Shown here one piece after another: positions 18,058 to 28,047 of a stretch of DNA of 64,000 nucleotides; the first letter of the stretch is position 1, and each line of letters starts with the position of its first letter. This stretch comes from Paenibacillus radicis (ex Gao et al. 2016) (GTDB lineage: Bacteria; Bacillota; Bacilli; Paenibacillales; Paenibacillaceae): positions 188,011-252,010 of the forward strand of contig NZ_BMHY01000005.1 of assembly GCF_014641555.1 (NCBI RefSeq). The letters run 5' to 3'. The notes below the pieces were generated by a model. The model had not been told where the DNA came from, did not search any database, and saw nothing but the letters and a program-made list of their open reading frames with translations. A program made the position numbers and the translations under genes.

Positions 18058-18149
18058 GCGTCCCGGGCTTGGCTAACGGTTTAGCTAGGCAAGGGGGTCC
18101 AATATCCAATACAAAATAAAGCAGTAGCGAATGAAAGGATGATGATGTT

Positions 18150-19814
18150 ATGAAGCACTTCCGCATGAAGCAAGGCATCGCAATAATTCTAGCCGTAATT
18201 CTGATGGTGAGCATGGCCGCGTGTACCAAGTCGGAGACAAAGGAAAATACGCCTACTGCAACGCCTGCGGACAGTACGCCGCAACCAGCAGGCGAATCCA
18301 CGCCGAATCCTGATGAACCCGCATGGAAGCTGGATACCAGCCCTGTAGAGTTGTCTTGGTTTGTAGGCGCATCCTGGTATGCCCACGCTTGGGGAGAAAG
18401 TCTGACTTCCAAGTATGTAACGGAAAAAACAGGTGTTAATGTCAAGCTTGAGGTACCTTCCGGTGAAGCAAATGAGCATATTACGCTAATGATGACCTCC
18501 GGCAAGCTGCCGGACTTAATTACGATGGGCTCGTGGGAAAACGCTGTCAAAAAGCTGTGGGAAGGCGATCATGTCTATGCCTTGAATGAACTGGCCGAAC
18601 AATATGATCCGTACTTCTTCAAGGTAGCGGGCGACGGTACACTGAAGTGGTATCGTCAGGAAAATGGCAATACCTACGGTGTGCCGAATGATTCTTACAG
18701 TCCAAATCTGATGCATGAAACCGGCATGACGGCCGCCAACCAAACCTTTCTGGTGCGAAAAGATCTGTACGAGGAAATGGGCAGTCCGGATTTAAGCACT
18801 CCGGAAGGCTTCCTGAACGCTCTGCAATTGCTCAAGGATAAGTATCCGAAGTACAAGGGCCAGTCGATTAGTCCTTTCTTTGCACAGGGGAATGTGCCTT
18901 ACGGGATGACCGAATACCTGCAAAACCTGCTGGCTGTTCCGCATGAACAGGAAGGCAAAGTATATGACCGTATCAATGACCCGGATTATATCACATGGCT
19001 GAAAACCTTCCGCACCGCTTACGAGCGCGGGCTGCTTAATGTAGATTTCCTGGTCGATTCCGATACACAGGTCGAGGAAAAGACGAATAATGCCCGTTAT
19101 TTCATGATGGTTCGCGAATGGAACGGCATGACTGCAGTTAACCCGATGCTGGCCGCTAGCGCTAACCCGGATTCCTACTACATTGCAGTGGACGGACCGC
19201 AGAACAGCAAGGGTGACAACGCGAAGCTGTTCCCAGGCAATATGGACGGCTGGATGGTTACGATGATTAGCAAATCCAACAAAAATCCGGAACGTGCAAT
19301 CCGTTTCTTGACCTATCTCACCAGCGAAGAAGGGCAAAGAGACTTGTTCCTCGGCAAGGAAGGCGAGACGTGGGAGCTGGTGAATGACAAGCCTCAGTTG
19401 AAGGCTGATATGGTAGAGCTGATCACCACCGATATTGAAAAGCTAGAGAAGCAATACGGGATCATGGATACCTATTGGATGATGCGCAATCCTGTCATTA
19501 TCAATCAGTGGAGACCGGAGAAAGCTCCTGTCATTAAACAGATGGAGGAATTTGCGAACAAGCAGGCGGATATTGACAGCGGCATCTATAAGGGTCTAGA
19601 TCCGCTCGGCGACTCCGACGTAGCAGTAGCCTGGTCGCGTATTTCTCAAAACTGGGAAGAAGTGATGCCGGAGCTGATTACCGCCAAGGATGAGGCTGCC
19701 TTCGATAAAATCTTTGAAAGCTTCCTTGCCCGCCGCGCGAGTTACGGCTTTGACAAGGTGATGGAATACCGTCAGGCTGAGCTTGACGTTCGCAAGGCTA
19801 AAATGGCGGAATAA
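18150..19814 (+). CDS. Carbohydrate ABC transporter substrate-binding lipoprotein, LplA/YtcQ type
   Basis: A 554-residue family 1 solute-binding protein. The lipoprotein signal ends VSMAAC (C25), followed by a threonine/proline-rich linker. Features such as NPERAIRFLTYLTSEEGQRD are typical of LplA-type binding proteins. It captures the sugar for the two upstream permeases. A GC-rich hairpin (19830-19852) follows the stop, a common device for making the binding protein more abundant than the downstream regulators. The ligand is unknown; the divergent GH16 gene suggests beta-glucan fragments. Confidence 0.93.
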   Translation: MKHFRMKQGIAIILAVILMVSMAACTKSETKENTPTATPADSTPQPAGESTPNPDEPAWKLDTSPVELSWFVGASWYAHAWGESLTSKYVTEKTGVNVKLEVPSGEANEHITLMMTSGKLPDLITMGSWENAVKKLWEGDHVYALNELAEQYDPYFFKVAGDGTLKWYRQENGNTYGVPNDSYSPNLMHETGMTAANQTFLVRKDLYEEMGSPDLSTPEGFLNALQLLKDKYPKYKGQSISPFFAQGNVPYGMTEYLQNLLAVPHEQEGKVYDRINDPDYITWLKTFRTAYERGLLNVDFLVDSDTQVEEKTNNARYFMMVREWNGMTAVNPMLAASANPDSYYIAVDGPQNSKGDNAKLFPGNMDGWMVTMISKSNKNPERAIRFLTYLTSEEGQRDLFLGKEGETWELVNDKPQLKADMVELITTDIEKLEKQYGIMDTYWMMRNPVIINQWRPEKAPVIKQMEEFANKQADIDSGIYKGLDPLGDSDVAVAWSRISQNWEEVMPELITAKDEAAFDKIFESFLARRASYGFDKVMEYRQAELDVRKAKMAE

Positions 19815-19829
19815 ATAAGCGCATAGCTG

Positions 19830-19852
19830 CCGGTCACCGATAGGGTGGCCGG
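19830..19852 (+). terminator. Intercistronic hairpin after the sugar-binding lipoprotein gene
   Basis: CCGGTCACC pairs with GGTGGCCGG (one T-G pair) over a 5-base loop, followed only by GTATTCCCC. It is therefore more likely a partial terminator or an mRNA-stabilising hairpin than a full stop. Confidence 0.35.
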
Positions 19853-19908
19853 TATTCCCCTTGTTCCAGCCATTTAGCAACCGCACCTCTTTGCCTGCCA
19901 GCTGGGAT

Positions 19909-19927
19909 GTAATATATGGTATATTAC
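19909..19927. promoter_or_regulatory. Perfect 8-3-8 palindrome in the leader of the histidine kinase gene
   Basis: GTAATATA, TGG, TATATTAC: every base of both arms matches. It ends 21 bases before the ATG at 19949 and just before the GGTTGGGAGG ribosome binding site. It could be a repressor operator or an mRNA hairpin tuning kinase translation; the sequence does not decide. Confidence 0.55.
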
Positions 19928-19948
19928 AGAGGTTGGGAGGTCTTTTAA

Positions 19949-21787
19949 ATGAAGTATCTATTGGCCAAAATGAGGAAGATTTACCGCAACTCCCGCATCT
20001 CTCAAAAGCTGTTTATCGCCTTTAGCATAACAATTGCGGTTCCGGCCATTGTGGTATCCTTTTTATTTATCCGCACGCAGGAAAGCCAGTTATACAAGGA
20101 TGCCATGGCGAACGGGAGCAGTCATGTTTCGCGGCTCAACGAGCAGCTGCGCAGCCGGTTAGAGATGATTGAAAACGCTTCCTCGACGGCACTGACGCAA
20201 AAGGCCTTTGTCGATTTTATTCATTCCAATATGCGCAGCGACGGCCTGCGTTTAGTGAAGTTTAGGCAAAACCAATATGAACAAATGAGCAATATTATTC
20301 AAAGCCACGAGATGATAAACCAGCTCAGCTTTTATGTCGATAACCCTAATCTGTATGAAATCTGGCCTGAAATCTACCACTATGATAAATTTACACCGCA
20401 GGATTACTGGGAAGAGCTTCGGGATGAAGGCGGCGCGGCTTACCGGCTGTTCGCTTTTAAGGATGGGGAGCACACGTTGTCCTATTACAGGCTGGTACGG
20501 CTTCAGGGCCAGCAGCAGAAACGCCCTAGCATTATGGAAATTCGCGCCAAGCACAGCGTTTTTTTCAAAGACCTGCTGGAGGAGACCGTGGGAGATTTCT
20601 TTTCGGTTGTAATGGACGGAACGAATCCCTCTCAATCGGTATACAATCCTAAGCATGTGTTTGCTCAAAATGCGGGGGAGGAGCTGGACGAAGTTTTTGC
20701 CCGTATTCACTTGCAGTTGGATGCTTTGCAGCAGAACAGTTCGATTAAGGTTAAGGTGGGCGACCATACTTACTATGCGCTATACCGCTACATTGCACCG
20801 CTGAATGCCTATGTGGTGGATATCGCCTCCCATCAGGCGCTGATGAAGGGCCCGCGCAGCTGGTATGGATTTGTGGTAGCGATTACATTAGTTGTGCTGC
20901 TGCTGATTCTGCTGATCGTATCGCAGACCACCCGTCGCATTTTCCGCCGATTGGATAGCGTACTGGCTTCGATGCGGAAGGTGCGGAAAGGCCAACTGGA
21001 TGCGAAGATTGATATCGGCCTGGATGAGAACGAAATCGGTGATGAAATCGATGAGGTAGCTGTCAATTACAACAAGATGCTGGATGAGGTCCAGCAATTG
21101 ATGACGCAGGTGGTAGATAAGCAGTTGATTGCTAAAAACGCGCAGTTGCATTCGCTGCATTCGCAGATTAATTCGCATTTTTTGTACAACGCGCTGGAGT
21201 CCATCCGTATGCTGTCGGAGGTTCAGCGGCAGCCGGCTATCGCCGATGCAGTTGTGTCATTGGGTTCGCTGCTGCGTTACAGCATGAAGTGGCACAGCGA
21301 TACCGTCACCCTCAGTGAGGAGCTCGCGAACATACAAAGCTATATTCGATTTATGAACTTCATGGAAGGCGGCAATATTGAATTGACGGCGGATCTGCCG
21401 CAGGAGGTGCTGCGTTATGCCATTCCGAAAATGTGCATGCAGCCTATCGTGGAGAATGCCGTTCATCATGCGGTGCCTTTGGGCGGCAGTATACGCATCC
21501 AAATCACCGTACGGGTGGAGGATGAAAGTCTGCTGCTTATCGAAATAAGAGATGACGGCGCGGGTGTTGATTCGCGTATGCTGACGAGTCTACAGGCGGC
21601 GCTGCGAGGTGATCCGGATTCGCCGGTCGTTGCCAGCAAAAACGGACTGGGCTTGGAGAACGTGCATAAACGTCTGCAGCTTCATTATGGCAAAGGCTGC
21701 GGTCTTTGGATTGAAAGCGAGAAGGGCGCCTATACTTGTGTAACGATACGCTTGCCTTGGGAAAATGTGAATCTTGGAGGGTGGTAG
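19949..21787 (+). CDS. YesM-family sensor histidine kinase
   Basis: A 612-residue membrane kinase. Span 1 is near residues 20-42 (LFIAFSITIAVPAIVVSFLF), an extracellular sensing region of about 260 residues follows, span 2 is near 310-330 (FVVAITLVVLLLILLIVSQT), then a HAMP linker with a DENEIGDEIDEVA segment. The phosphoacceptor H410 is in QINSHFLYNALESIRML, the His_kinase (LytS/YesM) motif, and the ATPase domain shows DDGAGVDSRML and NGLGLENVHKRL. It pairs with the response regulator 3 bases downstream and probably senses the presence or transport of the sugar handled by the upstream ABC proteins. Confidence 0.95.
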   Translation: MKYLLAKMRKIYRNSRISQKLFIAFSITIAVPAIVVSFLFIRTQESQLYKDAMANGSSHVSRLNEQLRSRLEMIENASSTALTQKAFVDFIHSNMRSDGLRLVKFRQNQYEQMSNIIQSHEMINQLSFYVDNPNLYEIWPEIYHYDKFTPQDYWEELRDEGGAAYRLFAFKDGEHTLSYYRLVRLQGQQQKRPSIMEIRAKHSVFFKDLLEETVGDFFSVVMDGTNPSQSVYNPKHVFAQNAGEELDEVFARIHLQLDALQQNSSIKVKVGDHTYYALYRYIAPLNAYVVDIASHQALMKGPRSWYGFVVAITLVVLLLILLIVSQTTRRIFRRLDSVLASMRKVRKGQLDAKIDIGLDENEIGDEIDEVAVNYNKMLDEVQQLMTQVVDKQLIAKNAQLHSLHSQINSHFLYNALESIRMLSEVQRQPAIADAVVSLGSLLRYSMKWHSDTVTLSEELANIQSYIRFMNFMEGGNIELTADLPQEVLRYAIPKMCMQPIVENAVHHAVPLGGSIRIQITVRVEDESLLLIEIRDDGAGVDSRMLTSLQAALRGDPDSPVVASKNGLGLENVHKRLQLHYGKGCGLWIESEKGAYTCVTIRLPWENVNLGGW

Positions 21788-21790
21788 GGC

Positions 21791-23356
21791 ATGATCAACA
21801 TTCTGATTGTGGATGATCAAAAGCATATACGCGACGGCCTGCAGGCTATGGTAAGCCAGTTCCCTATGCAGCCTGGAACCATTTACGGTGCCGCCAACGG
21901 AATGGAGGCGTTGCAGCTATTGCGGCAGCACGACATTCAACTGGTTATTACCGATATTCGGATGCCTGAAATGGATGGACTGGCACTTATGGCGCACACC
22001 AAAGAGGAACGCATCAAAGTAGAGTATCTGATTATTAGCGGTTATAGCGATTTTGCCTATGCTCAAAAGGCTATTGGGCTGGGGGCAAAGGGATACTTGC
22101 TCAAACCTGTGAAGCGGGAGGATCTGCAAGCCTCAGTAGAGCATGTATGGCAGGAAATCCTAACACGCCAGGAGCTTTCGCTCAATATGAAGCATATAGC
22201 CCGTCGGGCCCAGGAGACGGACCGCAAAGAGCTGTGTATGTTTATGCAGGGAGCGGTGAACGATACGGCGTGGGTCGAACAGACCGAGCAGCATAATCCG
22301 GAGCTGTGGCGCAGTTACCGTTTATGCCTGCTGCGGGAACAGCTATGGATTAACCAGCCCGGGGCTAGCAGCAGCCATAGTCTGGAATCTATTGCCTACC
22401 GCGTATATGGCAGCAAGGGTTACTTGGCCCTGCAGCATGGCCCGCAGCTGATTCTCGCGGTTAACGCTTCGGTAGATGCGGGTGCTTTACCGGCCGCACT
22501 GCAGGCGGAGCAGCTAGATGCGGTCATAGGTATGACCGATCCGCAACAAGGCTTAAAGGAACTTCCGGGCAGCTATACGCAAGTGATGGAGCTATACCGT
22601 CACAGCTACCTGTTCCCAGACAAGCGCTATATCCTGCCTGCGCATATAGAGCGGCTGTCGCAGCAAGGGCAGCTTCCCTATGAAGACCTTTATGCTCTGT
22701 TCCAGCTAATCGGCACCAAAAATAGCGGCAAAATTGCGCAAGGCCTCTCTATGATCTTCCACAAGGATGTGCTGCAACGCTATCATATCCGTTATACGCA
22801 GCAGCTTATCGGGGCTACCGTGCAGTTACTGGAGGAGTACGAGCGCGTGATCCGCCCTTATATGGGGGAAGAGGCGCTCGATATGGAATGCTTGCGTAAT
22901 CTGTTCGACTATCCGAGCATTCGCGATTATATTCAAGCGCTGCAGCAGCAGCTGCTCCGGCTCAACCAGTTCTATTATGACTATAATTGCAGCTATCGCA
23001 ACACACAGGACTTGAACGAAGCAATCCGCTTTATCCATGAGAGCTATCATAAGCCGCTGGATCTCGCAATGGTATCCAATCATGTATCGCTTAATTATGC
23101 TTATTTCTCCAACCTGTTTAAGAAAAACGTCGGCAAAGGCTTTGCCGAATACTTGCGCGATGTGCGCCTGGATAAAGCCCGTCGGCTGCTTGCTGAGACC
23201 GAGCATAAAATTGTCGAGGTTGCAGCGATGGTAGGTTATGAAAGCTACAAAAGCTTCACGCGGGCATTCCGGGATGTGATGGATATGCAGCCGACAGAGT
23301 ACCGCCAGCTCATGCGGCGGAAGTATGAGCGGGAATGCCGGGATACAGCGCTGTGA
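21791..23356 (+). CDS. YesN-family response regulator with AraC-type DNA-binding domain
   Basis: A 521-residue regulator. The receiver domain (1-120) has the acidic pocket VDDQ, phosphoacceptor D55 in LVITDIRMPEMDG, and the KP signature YLLKPVKRED. A central region of about 280 residues carries no recognisable motif. The AraC double helix-turn-helix occupies roughly 415-515, with MVSNHVSLNYAYFSNLFKK and IVEVAAMVGYESYKSFTRAF. It is expected to activate the transporter operon and possibly the divergent GH16 gene in response to its kinase. The ATG follows GGAGGGTGG closely. Confidence 0.95.
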   Translation: MINILIVDDQKHIRDGLQAMVSQFPMQPGTIYGAANGMEALQLLRQHDIQLVITDIRMPEMDGLALMAHTKEERIKVEYLIISGYSDFAYAQKAIGLGAKGYLLKPVKREDLQASVEHVWQEILTRQELSLNMKHIARRAQETDRKELCMFMQGAVNDTAWVEQTEQHNPELWRSYRLCLLREQLWINQPGASSSHSLESIAYRVYGSKGYLALQHGPQLILAVNASVDAGALPAALQAEQLDAVIGMTDPQQGLKELPGSYTQVMELYRHSYLFPDKRYILPAHIERLSQQGQLPYEDLYALFQLIGTKNSGKIAQGLSMIFHKDVLQRYHIRYTQQLIGATVQLLEEYERVIRPYMGEEALDMECLRNLFDYPSIRDYIQALQQQLLRLNQFYYDYNCSYRNTQDLNEAIRFIHESYHKPLDLAMVSNHVSLNYAYFSNLFKKNVGKGFAEYLRDVRLDKARRLLAETEHKIVEVAAMVGYESYKSFTRAFRDVMDMQPTEYRQLMRRKYERECRDTAL

Positions 23357-23386
23357 TTCGGGATTACTCGAGCGATAGTACCCGAA
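23357..23386. terminator. Hairpin between convergent response regulator and giant LuxR-type regulator
   Basis: TTCGGG and TACT pair with AGTA and CCCGAA around an 8-base loop. The T-tract is weak (ATTT), so termination is likely but inefficient. Confidence 0.4.
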
Positions 23387-23402
23387 ATTTCCGCCCCAGA
23401 TG

Positions 23403-26400
23403 CTACTGGAGCAGCTTCAGCTCTTTAGCCTGCATAATGGCCTTGGTGCGCCGATTTACCTTTAGCTTGGCGAATATATGCTTGACATGCACTTTGACTG
23501 TGCCGGCCGCAATGACAAGCCGTTCAGCTATTTCTTTATTGGAAAGCCCTGCCGCAAGCAGCGCCAGCACCTCCAGCTCACGTTCCGTTAGCGGCTCTTC
23601 TAACGCCTCGGTTTGCTCGGAAAGCACTTCTTCCGCCTTGTTGTCTACTGCAGAAGCCTCCCCTTCTAAGGGCTGACGCAGCACGATCATCATGAGAGCC
23701 TGAGAGGCCATTGCCAGCAGCACGCCAGTTTGTGCCGCATCGAGCACGCCAGTTGCGTGGCGGTTCTCCAGGTACAGCACGCCCAGCAGCGTGCCGTGAA
23801 TCTTTACCGGCAAGCAAAGCATGGACTGCGGGCAATTCATTGCTACGTAAGGGTTGCGAGTAATCCAACTGTCCGGTTCCCCGTTATAGGCAGCGGTTTC
23901 TTGCGTGCGATAGACATAGCGGACAATACCTTCTGGCAGCAGCATGCTGCCTTGAAGCTCACGATCGATTGCAGCGGCAGGCTCATTGGGCTCGGCATAG
24001 ACTTGAATACGCAAATCGCCGTCATTTGCTGCTAGTAATGCACCAGTGCCCGCACCGGCATACGTCATAATGATCGTCATTAGCTCGGCAAGCATAGAGT
24101 CAGCACTGCTGCGCCCGGTGATGACGCGGGTTGCACGCAGAATGGCAGCTAATTCAGCATCAAGATCAGCGCTAGGCCGATCTTGCGCTTTGGCCGCCGT
24201 TGCTGCTGTCTCATGATACGCTGGTTCTATGTCGAGTAAACCTTCTGCTTCTGGTTGGATCTCGTTCCGCTTCCCGCTGAGTCTGTTGGTAAGCTGCATC
24301 ATTTTTCTAGACAGCTCCCATTCCGTATAGCCCTCCAGTGCTATACGGTCATAATAACGGGCCGACTCCGTCCGTCCGCTGCGCTCGTAGAAACGTCCGG
24401 CCAGCTCGCCGCCAAGCGCTTTGACGCGAATATCGCCGTATTCGAAGGCTTCTCGAATTGCCGTATCATACAGCCGTTCAGCGTCTTTGGTTTGTTTTCG
24501 TACCTCAGCGTAAGCGGCATGCAGCAGCGTGCAGCGAGCACGGAAGTTGATTGGACTGCCGTTAGCAAAACGGCGGAAGCGGCGAAGCAGCTTTTGGATG
24601 CGAGCGGCTTTGCTTCGCTGCAGCGTCTGTCCTTTTGCTGTACAAGAGCCAATCAAAGCAAGAGCTTCATAGAAACAGCATTCCGGCATATGAGGCAGAT
24701 GGGTGGCATACGGCTCATGCGGTGCTGCCTTGACGCTCCATTTCTCGGCTTCCTCGTAGTGACCTTCCAAGCAGAATAATTGCACTTTGTACGTGCTGTA
24801 CTGGTAAAGCGTCGTGGCCGCCGTTTCTTCTTGCCCGATGCGGGCCAGGAACGCTTCTTCTGAAAATTGGCCATCGTTAAAGGACACCAGCGACTCCGTC
24901 CTTCCCCGAAGCGCAGCGATCCATTGCAGGTATAAATAGAAGTTTTGCTGTACAAACTCGTCCTTCGTCGTCTCCAGCACTGTCATGTACTCGGCAATAA
25001 TACGTTCTAACTCGCTAAGAGAGCTTCGTGTATACAGAGAATTGACATGGCCGCCCATCGCGTAGCTGGCAAATATATAATTTCCGGCGTTCATACCGTG
25101 ACGCATAGCTTGCGGCAAGTAGAGGTCGGCTTCGCGAGCGTCTCCGGCAAAGATGCTGATAACCGCGCCGTGCATCGTAAGCGCCATACTGCTAGCCGAT
25201 GCCATGCCGGCGCTTTCGGCTAGACGAATCCCTAGCCCGCTAAGCATGCGGGCTTGTTCGTGACCACGCCAGGCGGTTTCGGCAAGCATTCCGTAAGCGG
25301 AGAAGATGACTGCGGCAAGCGGCGATTGGCCGCCGCGCAGCGATAATCGTAATGCCCGGCTTGTTAGCAGAAAAAAGATGTTTTTATCGGTAAAAAAGCT
25401 GGATGGCACAATGGCCGCGATTTGGTCTAAAGCTGCGGTCAACTGCGGGTCGGTTATCTCCGGTAGCAGATGCAGCCTCTCTTGCGAGCGAGCCAGCAGC
25501 CAGTTTGTTTTCCATTTCTCCGTAAGAAGCCGCAGCGGGCCTGGACTAGGAGACAGACGAATTCCGAATTCAGCTAAACTTTGCAGTCCAAGCGCTGTTC
25601 CTTCGGCGTATTTGCCCTGATTAATCAGCTGCATGATGCGAATCATTCGAATGCGGCTGCGTTCGATAGGGGTGCGGGCTCGTAATAGCAAGCTCTCAAT
25701 CCGCTGCAGTGATTCTTCCGACTGGCCGCACAAATAAGCGCATTCTGCTAAGCGGGCATGCAGCTCAAAGCATAGTTCGAAGCGGCTGCTCCAGTGCCTC
25801 TCCTCCAGCAGCGAGCAGCCGCGGCTGAAATAGCCGAGCGCAGCATCGTAGGCTGAAGAAGCCAACGCGCGGTTGCCGGCTTTTACATTCAAATCGGCGA
25901 GCGAGAGCCTCTCTTCATCGCTTTGCAGCAGCTCCGCACCACGGTTCATGTGTTGCGCCCGCTCAAACAGCCGATCACCTCCATCCTCCCCCTCTATGCT
26001 TTGAATGGCAAGAGAGAGTCCAATCGCTAAATGGAGCTGCGAGCGCTTCGATTCATCGATGCGGCTATATATGAGTTTTTGAATGCTGTCGTGTACGAAG
26101 CGGGAACTTCCATCAGGCAGGGCTGTAATTAGTCCTTCTCCTTCCAGCGAGCTCCAAGCCGCCAAGCAATCCTCTTTCGTGAGCCCGCATACTTGAGCGG
26201 CAAGCTCTGGGATAAATGCGCTGCCGATGCAGGATGCTGTCTCAGCGAATAGTATGGCAGATTGCGGAAGGAGACCAAGGCGATACTCTAGGAGGCCGCC
26301 GATGTCGAATTCTGCATCATCATCAGGAATAGAATCGAGCTGCCATTGCCACAGTTTTTTTCCAGGCTGAAGCTGCAAGCGCCGCTCGTCGCGCAGTCGG

Positions 26401-27806
26401 AGCAACAACTGCTTGAAATGAAATGGATTGCCTTCGGTGCGTGCGGTAATTGCAGCGCTCAGCATCTGGGTCTGTTCCTCATCTTCGCCAAGCGTATCTG
26501 CTGCCAGCCGGTTTAATGTTTCCATCGGCAGCGAAGTAAGCCGGATATACCTTACGGTGAGTTGCTCCGATGAGGTACCCTTATCGTTCAAGCCCGGAAG
26601 AGTTAGGAAGGCATCAATATCGGGGCGGAAGGCTCCAACCAGCAGCATGTATTGGCATTCCGGATCACGGATTAATGCATCGAGAAGCTGCAGGGAGGAG
26701 GTGTCCGCCCACTGCAAATCGTCGATGAATAGCACAATAGGGTGCTCCTTGGCCGCAAGTACTTGAGCAAATCGGCGAAAGGCATAGATGAAACGCTTGC
26801 GTGCCTCAGCAGCCGGCAATTCCTCCTCGATTCCCGACTCAGTTTCTAACAGAAGGCGGGCTTCGGGTATAAGGGCAGCGATGACGCCGGCAACATTGCC
26901 CAGTGACTCGGTTAACTTGACACGCCAGGCTTCGACGAAAGCTTCCGATTCGCCAAGCAGCCGGCGAATGAGGCCGCGGAACGCTTTGACAATCGGCTCA
27001 TAAGGAACGCCTGCTCCAAACTGCTCGAATTTGCCGGAAATAAAATAGTAGGAATCCGCAAGCTTGCCGTCGCGGAACGTTTCTTCAATCAGTCTGGTTT
27101 TGCCGATACCAGCCTCTCCGCATACATATACGGCCTCGGTTGCGCCGAGACAGACGGAACGGAAAGCCTGCTCAAGCTGAGCGGCTTCGGGTTCTCTGCC
27201 GTAAAAGCCGGGAGCTCCGTGCTGGGCGGGACTCCCTTGCTCACAGCTTTCAAGAGCAGCCATCAGGCTTAACGCTGAGCTGAAACGATTGTCCGGATTT
27301 TTGTCCAGCAGCTTTAGAACAAGCTGATCTAGCGCCTCTGGCAGCTCAGGAAGACGACTTCGCAAGGAAGGCGGATTTTGCGCCAGATGCATATACATCC
27401 AATCCAGCGGATCATCGGCTGCAAAAGGCGGATCTCCCGCCAGCATTTCATAGAAAATAATCCCTAACGAGTACAGGGTGCTGCGTTCGTCTTCTTGCCG
27501 CCTCATCCGCCCAGTGCGCTCCGGGGAGCAGTACGGCCAGCCGGCTTCGCTAAGCGGTTCGCGGCGTTCGGGCTGCAGCAGCTGGATTTCGCCATTTGCG
27601 GCAATAGCAATCGTATTGGGCCGTAAATCGGGCAGCAGAAAACCAAGCTTGCTGTTCTCTGCAAGAGCGGCTGAAATGCCGCCAGCAAGTGACAGAAACT
27701 GGTCTGGCGGTAGTGGAGATAATGTGAGCATAAGCTCACTCAACAAATTATAATGGGCTTCAATTGGTTGTTCCGGTCTGATGCGGGAAATACCGGCATT
27801 CGACAT
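23403..27806 (-). CDS. Giant regulator: kinase-domain remnant, AAA ATPase, GAF and LuxR-type HTH
   Basis: A 1467-residue cytoplasmic protein. Residues 1-190 resemble the C-lobe of a Ser/Thr kinase: LLPDLRPNTIAI stands where HRDLKPxN is expected and YCSPERTG followed by YSLGIIFYEMLAGDPPF matches the APE-helix region. The glycine-rich loop, catalytic lysine and DFG are absent, so it is probably a pseudokinase. Residues 200-560 are an AAA/STAND ATPase with Walker A GEAGIGKT (230-237) and Walker B IVLFIDDLQWAD (358-367). A long helical, TPR-like region follows, then a GAF domain around 1215-1370 (YVAMNCPQSMLCLPVKIHG) and a C-terminal LuxR HTH (LTERELEVLALLAAGLSNKE). It probably integrates a small ligand signal into transcription; targets are unknown. 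Confidence 0.85.
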   Translation of the reverse strand: MSNAGISRIRPEQPIEAHYNLLSELMLTLSPLPPDQFLSLAGGISAALAENSKLGFLLPDLRPNTIAIAANGEIQLLQPERREPLSEAGWPYCSPERTGRMRRQEDERSTLYSLGIIFYEMLAGDPPFAADDPLDWMYMHLAQNPPSLRSRLPELPEALDQLVLKLLDKNPDNRFSSALSLMAALESCEQGSPAQHGAPGFYGREPEAAQLEQAFRSVCLGATEAVYVCGEAGIGKTRLIEETFRDGKLADSYYFISGKFEQFGAGVPYEPIVKAFRGLIRRLLGESEAFVEAWRVKLTESLGNVAGVIAALIPEARLLLETESGIEEELPAAEARKRFIYAFRRFAQVLAAKEHPIVLFIDDLQWADTSSLQLLDALIRDPECQYMLLVGAFRPDIDAFLTLPGLNDKGTSSEQLTVRYIRLTSLPMETLNRLAADTLGEDEEQTQMLSAAITARTEGNPFHFKQLLLRLRDERRLQLQPGKKLWQWQLDSIPDDDAEFDIGGLLEYRLGLLPQSAILFAETASCIGSAFIPELAAQVCGLTKEDCLAAWSSLEGEGLITALPDGSSRFVHDSIQKLIYSRIDESKRSQLHLAIGLSLAIQSIEGEDGGDRLFERAQHMNRGAELLQSDEERLSLADLNVKAGNRALASSAYDAALGYFSRGCSLLEERHWSSRFELCFELHARLAECAYLCGQSEESLQRIESLLLRARTPIERSRIRMIRIMQLINQGKYAEGTALGLQSLAEFGIRLSPSPGPLRLLTEKWKTNWLLARSQERLHLLPEITDPQLTAALDQIAAIVPSSFFTDKNIFFLLTSRALRLSLRGGQSPLAAVIFSAYGMLAETAWRGHEQARMLSGLGIRLAESAGMASASSMALTMHGAVISIFAGDAREADLYLPQAMRHGMNAGNYIFASYAMGGHVNSLYTRSSLSELERIIAEYMTVLETTKDEFVQQNFYLYLQWIAALRGRTESLVSFNDGQFSEEAFLARIGQEETAATTLYQYSTYKVQLFCLEGHYEEAEKWSVKAAPHEPYATHLPHMPECCFYEALALIGSCTAKGQTLQRSKAARIQKLLRRFRRFANGSPINFRARCTLLHAAYAEVRKQTKDAERLYDTAIREAFEYGDIRVKALGGELAGRFYERSGRTESARYYDRIALEGYTEWELSRKMMQLTNRLSGKRNEIQPEAEGLLDIEPAYHETAATAAKAQDRPSADLDAELAAILRATRVITGRSSADSMLAELMTIIMTYAGAGTGALLAANDGDLRIQVYAEPNEPAAAIDRELQGSMLLPEGIVRYVYRTQETAAYNGEPDSWITRNPYVAMNCPQSMLCLPVKIHGTLLGVLYLENRHATGVLDAAQTGVLLAMASQALMMIVLRQPLEGEASAVDNKAEEVLSEQTEALEEPLTERELEVLALLAAGLSNKEIAERLVIAAGTVKVHVKHIFAKLKVNRRTKAIMQAKELKLLQ

Positions 27807-28047
27807 CTATAGCACGTCCTTCGAGCAATCTACGTAGGGAGCGGAATCTGAAAGAGCAAGTGATGAATGATATTAACTGGATATGGTTAACTATTCCTCA
27901 TATATTAGTCTATCGTCAGCAGTTCACTCTGTAAATTGCTGATTTACTAGAGATTTTGCAAGAAGAGAGAACCGGGCTGCTCGGAAAGAGCGCTTGGAGG
28001 ATGAGCGGGGATACATGCACGTCAGGCCGGATAGCGGTGAGGACGCA

